Under the pieces are notes generated by a model, which ran no database searches, was not told the DNA's origin, and saw only the letters and a list, made by a program, of their open reading frames with translations. Of a DNA stretch of 36,840 bases, positions 32,701 to 36,840 are shown one piece after another; position 1 is the first letter of the stretch; every line of letters begins with the position of its first letter. The translations under genes were made by a program, and so were the position numbers. The stretch spans positions 1-36,840 of the forward strand of contig NZ_CAMZCS010000031.1 of assembly GCF_947305105.1 (NCBI RefSeq), written 5' to 3'. This DNA is from an uncultured Fibrobacter sp. GTDB taxonomy: Bacteria; Fibrobacterota; Fibrobacteria; Fibrobacterales; Fibrobacteraceae.

Positions 32701-34994
32701 GAATCGTCAAATACGAATGGGGATGCGCGCCCAAGGGCAGCACAATCAACTACTCTTGGTCTTCCAAGTCCTCGCCTCGCTATAACGCAGTAATGCCTTC
32801 CTCCGCCGAAACCGATTTCCGTTGCGTCATCCGCGTGACCGACGACGATGGACTCACAGCCACCGACACGACACACATCGATGTCGCCCTCGCTCCGCCG
32901 ACTGTCACCGTCAAGCATAAAGAAATCACCACCCGTGCGAAATTCAAAATCAATTTGGATGCCGATGCGAAGGATGCCGACAATTACGACGGCGAAATCG
33001 TCAAGCGCGAATGGAGTTGCGGCGAAGCTTATGAAATTCCGAACAAATGGAAGAAGGTCAGTTCTTTCGACACTTCGTGGAAAGCACCGGATAACGCTGT
33101 TCCTAACTACATTTGCGTAGCCCGAGTCACGGACGACGATGGCAACACCGCTATGGACACGACCATCGTCAAGTTCACCACAGACGTACCGATTCTCAAA
33201 GCGAATGTCCCGATTATCTACGTGAACCTCGGCGATGTGTTTGATTTGAACGCCTCCATCAACGACGCCTGGCAAGGAGTCAACTGGTACAGTTGGCAAT
33301 GCTTCGATACCAAGGGCAAAGCCATGGAAAGCGAAAAGAGGTGGGCCTACAAAGGAAACCTCTACGATATCCGTACCGATACGGTTTCCTACATCAAAGA
33401 CCCGGACAAACTGAACGGCATTGACTCGCTGCTCTGCGTCATCAGCGCCGAAGAATCGTCCAGCGACATGGTCCTCCAAGACACGACCGTCATCAAGATT
33501 ATGCGTCAGTATCCAGAAGGCAAGATTTCCGCCGCAGACACGGTGTACCTGTGGAGTGGAGACAACACGGTCGATAACGACGCGAAGTACTTCTATACAA
33601 GCGAATGGGGCGGTTTCCACTCCGTTCCGGGCGAACTGGCCGACCCGAGCGGCAACTTTGAATACCGTTGGAATTTCAGCAATGTAAACAGCGCATACTA
33701 CATCGGCGAAAGCGATGGAAGCCTCGACACATCCAGCTACGAATTCAACACGGCATTCAAGCGGCCGACAAGCGAAGGCGACATGACCATTTCGCTCGAC
33801 TTCCGCGACAGTATCCCGCCGGGAAGCGCAACACAAGCCTTCTTCACACGCCATAGCGGCCCCATCAAGACCAGAACCGTCTATTTCCGCAAGGCCTGGA
33901 AGAACCTCGCACCGAGTGGCGACACGGTCCTCGCACAAAGCAACGTAACCGTGGCCCCTGCGCTCACCACATTGAACGACAAACCTTATGTGGCCTATCT
34001 CAAGAGCGCCACCAGTGTCCAGGCGGCCTACTACAGTGGTTCCTGGAAAAACCTCGGTGGAGCCGTGAGCACATCGGCAAATATCGCCAAGATACAGCTT
34101 GCAAGCAACGACAACAACGTGTACCTGGCCATCATGACTGTAGACAAGAAGCTCTCCATATACAGTTCTAGCGGTACAAGCGGATGGAGCATGATAGGCA
34201 GCGCACTCAGCGCCGACACCACCTCATTCCACTTGTTGGCCAAGAGTAGCGGACCGTTTGTCTTGTACCTGAACGCTTCGAACAAAAAGCCCTCTTACGC
34301 TTCGTACTCCAGCAGTTGGAATTCCACAACCATTAGCGAAATGGGTTGCCGCAATATCACAGGCGCATTCACCAGCAATGGTAGCTGGGTTGTCGCATAC
34401 GTCGACACATCGAAGACGTATTCCGGATACTACGCCTTGTACGACAACGGAAACAACAGGAAGGCAAGAGACCTGTCTATTGCCGACAGCATCAATAAAG
34501 TCAACCTCACCATCGACAAGTCCAACAACACAGTTTACGTCGCCTTCCTGAGCCGCAAGGTGGAAAAATACGGGCCCTACGTGTACAGGGGCACCATAAA
34601 CAGCAACGATGTGAGCTGGAAGAGAGATGGAGTGTTCGGCAACCCGATTGTCAACCGATTCGCCTACAGAATCCAGGTTACGGCAAAGAACGGCAAGACA
34701 TTTGTCACCTTCGACGATGCAGACCGCCATTCCGCAGCACAGTCCCATGTCTACCAGTTGGCATCGTCTTCTTGGAAACTGTACGGTGAAAACGAACTTC
34801 CCTACTTCAAGATTGAATTCTTCAACAGGAACGGTTACTACCTGCGCGGGTCACATCCGAATATTTCCATTGATGAAAATGGAGATGTGTACATCTCGAT
34901 GCTCGCCTGGGAAAATGGCAACGGCGGTGGCAACAACTACGGCCCCATTGCCATGAAATACGTAGCCAAGAATTGGGTCGTCAACGACAAATAA
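29703..34994 (+). CDS. Giant surface lipoprotein with tandem Ig-like repeats and propeller-like C-terminus
   Basis: A 1,763-residue predicted lipoprotein: signal peptide with lipobox LSGC, lipidated Cys19. The frame extends to an ATG at 29664, but the ATG at 29703 gives a normal signal sequence. Residues about 30-765 are beta-rich, with an Ig-like stretch ending VTDDDDNETIDS near 260 and a carboxypeptidase-regulatory-like segment (FMGYVNYEGWSHHEGIRI). Residues about 769-1269 hold five tandem Ig-like repeats of about 95-110 residues. Each has a WxC or YC early, a C[VL]x[RH] late (CVI in the fifth) and, in four of them, a DDD turn. From about 1396 to the end come propeller-like blades (PYVAYLKSATSVQAAYYSGSW, NVYLAIMTVDKKLSIY). 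It is probably an adhesive or scaffold surface protein; no enzyme motif is seen. Confidence 0.78.
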   Translation: MRLRVFLAFAICLLALSGCSRESSISENVNLRNNHSVVFVSRTPFKDPQAFADSIMNLPNPDSVIAHDTLTVTINDTIYLMGFLKYNADKIYRYAWSFKNPDSTIVSKNATQEMWVFTKTSKKGKNCPVNKSSLFCPLFIAVDGNNARDTAGKDQFIRVIDTPPYLSVPKDTLWTRAKGEITFPIVALDSFGTIKDIKVDRDASGKSKPKSWKVKSVEGTDSMLVTIKYDSSYVKSNGNQKIYIIVTDDDDNETIDSVNLHFNIPPTIELLDPKDDGRYGTDERFAFFYKANDADNPASLRYFIRVAKSRDNYGTPPVLTDNDLVAKNIKDKSFEPKAKELNDSNVIVTLKNPKTILSGKLYWDVWVTDGYDTVYSEKIKEKDGTKRPWKFFYGNLKDTAGTFMGYVNYEGWSHHEGIRIVFQDSLGNRYYTHTADNGQFSISVKSGTYDMLAMDTTGYGFKDTILTKLFVDVSSDKNLGTLILRDTADPVIVFSDIPSDTISSPDITLKGKFYDHGSQVKSAVATLDGDTLKFSSFSQNTWVVDLKKMTDGPHSFYISATDSAGRHSDSTITFYLHATSIHIMVNGQATSVQENSKPFKFTAELSKTSIADSLIWESNAPKFKKVGHKISNFADTLSYSKASDIGDLESGKMYEMYAVTPNGIKSNVVRFGILGKDPVIFFEKPSNDTIITIDDRILFSIFFYPGEGESGTPSIKTIGEGCNRSFNSGVKIQEDESIHWSKPGDKQVIVYFEKNGKKAADTLRVKVIEDPPTIKILNKQSNTKKKIKTTETVDIKAFDKFGTVKEIKWTCSNNPITFDNDVTITEDDTVTAQITFTMPGTATSNYKCVVRATDDDNMYGYDTITYNIIEDKPYLLLNTHNATVKINTSVSLNGIAIDTLGSIVDYMFYCDSIKSHFANIDENDWTHMSKLDTNIKVPSVPCTWTCLVHIVDDDSLVAADSATYTVLLDPPWVSVSEDYKSVTIKDTVGLDARSGDGMGRIVKYEWGCAPKGSTINYSWSSKSSPRYNAVMPSSAETDFRCVIRVTDDDGLTATDTTHIDVALAPPTVTVKHKEITTRAKFKINLDADAKDADNYDGEIVKREWSCGEAYEIPNKWKKVSSFDTSWKAPDNAVPNYICVARVTDDDGNTAMDTTIVKFTTDVPILKANVPIIYVNLGDVFDLNASINDAWQGVNWYSWQCFDTKGKAMESEKRWAYKGNLYDIRTDTVSYIKDPDKLNGIDSLLCVISAEESSSDMVLQDTTVIKIMRQYPEGKISAADTVYLWSGDNTVDNDAKYFYTSEWGGFHSVPGELADPSGNFEYRWNFSNVNSAYYIGESDGSLDTSSYEFNTAFKRPTSEGDMTISLDFRDSIPPGSATQAFFTRHSGPIKTRTVYFRKAWKNLAPSGDTVLAQSNVTVAPALTTLNDKPYVAYLKSATSVQAAYYSGSWKNLGGAVSTSANIAKIQLASNDNNVYLAIMTVDKKLSIYSSSGTSGWSMIGSALSADTTSFHLLAKSSGPFVLYLNASNKKPSYASYSSSWNSTTISEMGCRNITGAFTSNGSWVVAYVDTSKTYSGYYALYDNGNNRKARDLSIADSINKVNLTIDKSNNTVYVAFLSRKVEKYGPYVYRGTINSNDVSWKRDGVFGNPIVNRFAYRIQVTAKNGKTFVTFDDADRHSAAQSHVYQLASSSWKLYGENELPYFKIEFFNRNGYYLRGSHPNISIDENGDVYISMLAWENGNGGGNNYGPIAMKYVAKNWVVNDK

Positions 34995-35005
34995 AAAGGA
35001 TACAA

Positions 35006-35449
35006 ATGAATATTGAAATTGCAGCTATTTGCGATGCCGCCACGGCCAATGGCGTTGGCGGTCGCTTGAACATTCTGGGTGCATTTGACAGAATCTTTTC
35101 GAAATTTCCGCTAGTCATTCCACAGTGCTCCGCCGTGTTCCGGCTTCGCTATCAACGTTCCGAAGCCGGCATGCACAAGGTGCGCCTTTCCATCGAAGAC
35201 GTTTGCGGCAAGCCCATCGTCCCCACCATGGAATCGAACCTCCCGCTAGACAATGTCGTTACCGGATTCGATACGGCGGCAGTCAACATGATTCTCAACA
35301 TGCAGAGACTCAAGATAGACAGGCCCGACAAGTACATGGTCCGTTTTTTCATTGACGACGAAGAACTCGCCGTACTCCCGCTGTACATCCTGGAACCGCC
35401 GCAATCCAAGGTCCAGGAGCCAGAATCGAACGAAGAAAAAATCAGCTAG
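35006..35449 (+). CDS. Small conserved protein, DUF6941-like
   Basis: A 147-residue soluble protein beginning MNIEIAAICDAATANGVGGRLNILGAFDR, a pattern I associate with the DUF6941 family (roughly 130-150 residues, function unknown). AAAAGGA precedes the ATG at 35006 and decides the start against an in-frame extension to 34973 that would lie within the previous gene. It begins 11 bases after the giant lipoprotein, so they are probably co-transcribed. The last about 15 residues are polar and variable-looking. Its stop overlaps that of the convergent phosphopantetheinyl transferase gene by 4 bases. Confidence 0.72.
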   Translation: MNIEIAAICDAATANGVGGRLNILGAFDRIFSKFPLVIPQCSAVFRLRYQRSEAGMHKVRLSIEDVCGKPIVPTMESNLPLDNVVTGFDTAAVNMILNMQRLKIDRPDKYMVRFFIDDEELAVLPLYILEPPQSKVQEPESNEEKIS

Positions 35450-36003
35450 GCCAGTTCAACAGCCAGGCACATTGCGACATCCCTCGCACCGATCAAGTTC
35501 GGAGCGAGGCTTTTTGCGTCGAGATCGACCAAGTGGACGCCATCAACGACATCGGACAACATGGAGCAGCGGAGCGTTCCCGCAAAAAAGTCCCCGCCGT
35601 GGCACTTGTAATAAGCCTCCTTACGGCACCATAGGCGGAAGAATTCGCTGTCGAAATGTTGGGTTCCGAGCAAGTAGGAGACTTCTTCTTCACTGAAGAA
35701 CCTTTCGGCGAGCGACTGCCTGTTTTTACGGAAGAATTCAAGGTCCAGGCCAACCATGGCGTCAAACGAATAGGCCAGTGCGCACACATCGCCAGAATGA
35801 GTCCAGTTGGCATCAAAATCCTGCTCCGGGAAAAACGGGCGCGGAGAATCAGGATTCACGACCATGTCCGCTTGCGAGACCTTCTTGCCGCAAGCAGCCG
35901 AGAGAATTTCAAAAATACGTTCGCGATGACCACGACGCCCCTCCGTCGGAAACACTGTAACAAAAACATCCCCACAGGGCGTGAGTATTTTAGTTGACTT
36001 CAT
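35446..36003 (-). CDS. 4'-phosphopantetheinyl transferase (Sfp-type)
   Basis: A 185-residue enzyme that loads coenzyme A-derived phosphopantetheine onto carrier proteins of fatty-acid, polyketide or peptide synthases. The signatures are intact: VGLDLEFF (metal-binding GxDxE), RFFSEEEVSYL and LWCRKEAYYK (WxxKEAxxK). It is short for Sfp proteins (about 220), nearer the compact members. Two ATGs six bases apart are possible; AGGGA on the minus strand is well spaced for the one at 36001-36003 and too close for 36007-36009. The carrier-protein partner is not in the window. It diverges from a small lipoprotein gene with only 29 bases between the starts. Confidence 0.88.
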   Translation of the reverse strand: MKSTKILTPCGDVFVTVFPTEGRRGHRERIFEILSAACGKKVSQADMVVNPDSPRPFFPEQDFDANWTHSGDVCALAYSFDAMVGLDLEFFRKNRQSLAERFFSEEEVSYLLGTQHFDSEFFRLWCRKEAYYKCHGGDFFAGTLRCSMLSDVVDGVHLVDLDAKSLAPNLIGARDVAMCLAVELA

Positions 36004-36032
36004 CTCCATTCCCTAAAGATAATTTCTACTTT

Positions 36033-36539
36033 ATGGATATGCACCGCCTAGTCCGAAATTTATCCGCCATATCCACCCTTTTTTTTCTCCTTGGCTGTAC
36101 CGATATCAACGACAGCTGGGAAGTCAAGGGAGGCGGCTACTTCAAGTACACCGTTAACGGCGGGAAATCATACACTATTGAGCTTGATGCAGATGACGTT
36201 ATCCGCCCCGACTACGGGCGCAGCTATTTCCAAGTGCAAACCCGGATGGACGAAAGCAGCCGAGGGGACCAGTTTTCCATCGTCGTAAACCGCCCCGTCC
36301 TTGGGTACAACGATGCCGACCCCAACTACAGCTGGATGATTGCCGAAAGGTCTGAAAAAGGCTACCTTGTCGGTGACAGCAACATTGTCCACTTTGACCA
36401 AAAAGACAACGACTCCACGTGGACAGCCAATATAGATCTCTATTTCCAAGATTGCCGGAACGGAGACTGCGAAAGCGATCGCAAGCCCCTACACATTGAA
36501 GGGAGACTGCGCTACTGGATTGCGGAGGATGATAGATGA
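36033..36539 (+). CDS. Small lipoprotein of unknown function
   Basis: A 168-residue predicted lipoprotein: hydrophobic segment 9-20 and lipobox LLGC with Cys22. The rest is a polar, beta-rich domain (YFKYTVNGGKSYTIELDADDV, SYFQVQTRMDESSRG, WTANIDLYFQDC) with a second cysteine pair (FQDCRNGDCES). I recognise no family. The ATG at 36033 or one 6 bases later could be the start; an in-frame extension to 35994 would overlap the divergent transferase gene and is unlikely. The stop at 36537-36539 is followed at once by the repeat-rich region. Confidence 0.68.
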   Translation: MDMHRLVRNLSAISTLFFLLGCTDINDSWEVKGGGYFKYTVNGGKSYTIELDADDVIRPDYGRSYFQVQTRMDESSRGDQFSIVVNRPVLGYNDADPNYSWMIAERSEKGYLVGDSNIVHFDQKDNDSTWTANIDLYFQDCRNGDCESDRKPLHIEGRLRYWIAEDDR

Positions 36540-36686
36540 GGTCGCTGAGCTTTGAGGTCGCTCCCTTCGGGAGCTTCGAGGTACGAGGTCGGTCGCTACG
36601 CTCCCTTCGAGGTGTGAGGTAGATAGTGGTTAGTAAACAGTGGTTGGTGGTTAGGGAATATAGACGAGAGAAAGTAGGAAGTAGGA
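36539..36686. repeat. Repeat region D: GAGGT-type units and heptads
   Basis: Starting at the stop codon of the small lipoprotein gene, GAGGTCGCT occurs twice, CTCCCTTCG twice and TTCGAGGT twice, with a perfect hairpin GCTCCC-TTC-GGGAGC at 36560-36574. From 36608 to 36656 seven heptads run in phase (CGAGGTG, TGAGGTA, GATAGTG, GTTGGTG and others), turning from GAGGT units into the heptads seen elsewhere. Further AGTAGGA units lie at 36672-36685. Confidence 0.85.
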
Positions 36687-36808
36687 CAAATGCGTAAGGC
36701 GAGCGCCGCGGTCAAGCTTGCTTGAACATGGCCGAGCCGAGCATTTGGTACTTGAGCTATACGAAACTTGGCAATTTATTGCCTTAGTTGAGTTATCCTC
36801 TATGAGGA
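36687..36808. other. Structured intergenic element with cloverleaf-like fold and two further hairpins
   Basis: CAAATGC (36687-36693) pairs with GCATTTG (36741-36747). Inside are three self-complementary pieces: GGCG/CGCC (36698-36707), TCAAGC/GCTTGA (36712-36725) and GGC/GCC (36730-36738). Outside follow GGCAA/TTGCC (36770-36783) and TCCTC/GAGGA (36796-36808). Loops are too small and wrongly sized for a tRNA. It is embedded in the repeat region and could be a mobile palindromic element or an RNA. Confidence 0.5.
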
Positions 36809-36821
36809 GTAGCGAGAGTAC

Positions 36822-36840
36822 AAGTAGACAGTAGGAAGTG
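36822..36840. repeat. Start of a further heptad array, cut by the window end
   Basis: AAGTAGA and CAGTAGG units in phase, identical to units of array A, continuing to the last base of the window. Confidence 0.75.

Noticed and set aside
32601-33938. Minus-strand ORF (445 aa) opposite the giant lipoprotein
   Set aside because: Shadow frame; the plus-strand frame is continuous with recognisable repeats.
36687-36747. tRNA gene
   Set aside because: The outer stem is 7 bp and three hairpins lie inside, but loops are 2-4 bases and no T-loop or anticodon-arm consensus is present.

Overview
The window looks like chromosome of a Fibrobacter-type bacterium (Fibrobacterota, gut or rumen cellulose degraders). 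This rests on a secreted GH9 cellulase with a CelD-type N-terminal Ig domain, a serine-rich linker and a short basic tail; an esterase with a Thr/Pro repeat linker and a C-terminal domain resembling type IX sorting domains; many lipoproteins and barrel-like envelope proteins; and a highly codon-biased oxaloacetate decarboxylase/pyruvate carboxylase-type subunit, fitting a succinate-forming metabolism. The genus is inferred from these features; no search was run.

Layout. 1-1785: the end of an McrB-like ATPase and a LlaJI-type restriction endonuclease, AT-richer than what follows. 1757-6637 (minus): rseP, the GH9 cellulase and the esterase, the last two with clear terminators. 6638-6919: a divergent control region rich in inverted repeats. 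6920-10303 (plus): a DUF4823-like lipoprotein and two unrecognised secreted proteins that may be distant paralogues. 10421-11998: the biotin-dependent carboxyltransferase. 12095-23295: mostly minus-strand housekeeping and envelope-polysaccharide genes (UDP-xylose synthase, coaX, nhaC, nadC, a sugar transferase, hom, truA, a membrane protein), with a DMT permease and a second sugar transferase on plus. 23560-29575: a degenerate GGDEF protein, a large radical SAM protein, a small barrel-like protein and a prepilin peptidase. 29703-36539: a 1,763-residue lipoprotein with tandem Ig-like repeats and a propeller-like end, a small DUF6941-like protein, a 4'-phosphopantetheinyl transferase and a small lipoprotein.

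The most unusual feature is not a gene. A family of 7-base repeats fills intergenic spacers at four places (13046-13080, 17322-17447, 20250-20339, 36608-36840). At 17322-17447 eighteen heptads run without a slip in phase from the base after the nadC start codon to the stop codon of the upstream gene, and they switch orientation part-way. The last 300 bases combine such heptads with GAGGT-type repeats and a compact element able to fold as a cloverleaf-like structure. Other points of interest are a GGDEF-like domain apparently fused to a sugar transferase, a G-quadruplex motif beside a long inverted repeat at 28613-28677, and a hairpin that could mask the nhaC ribosome binding site. No rRNA, tRNA, CRISPR array or insertion sequence was found.
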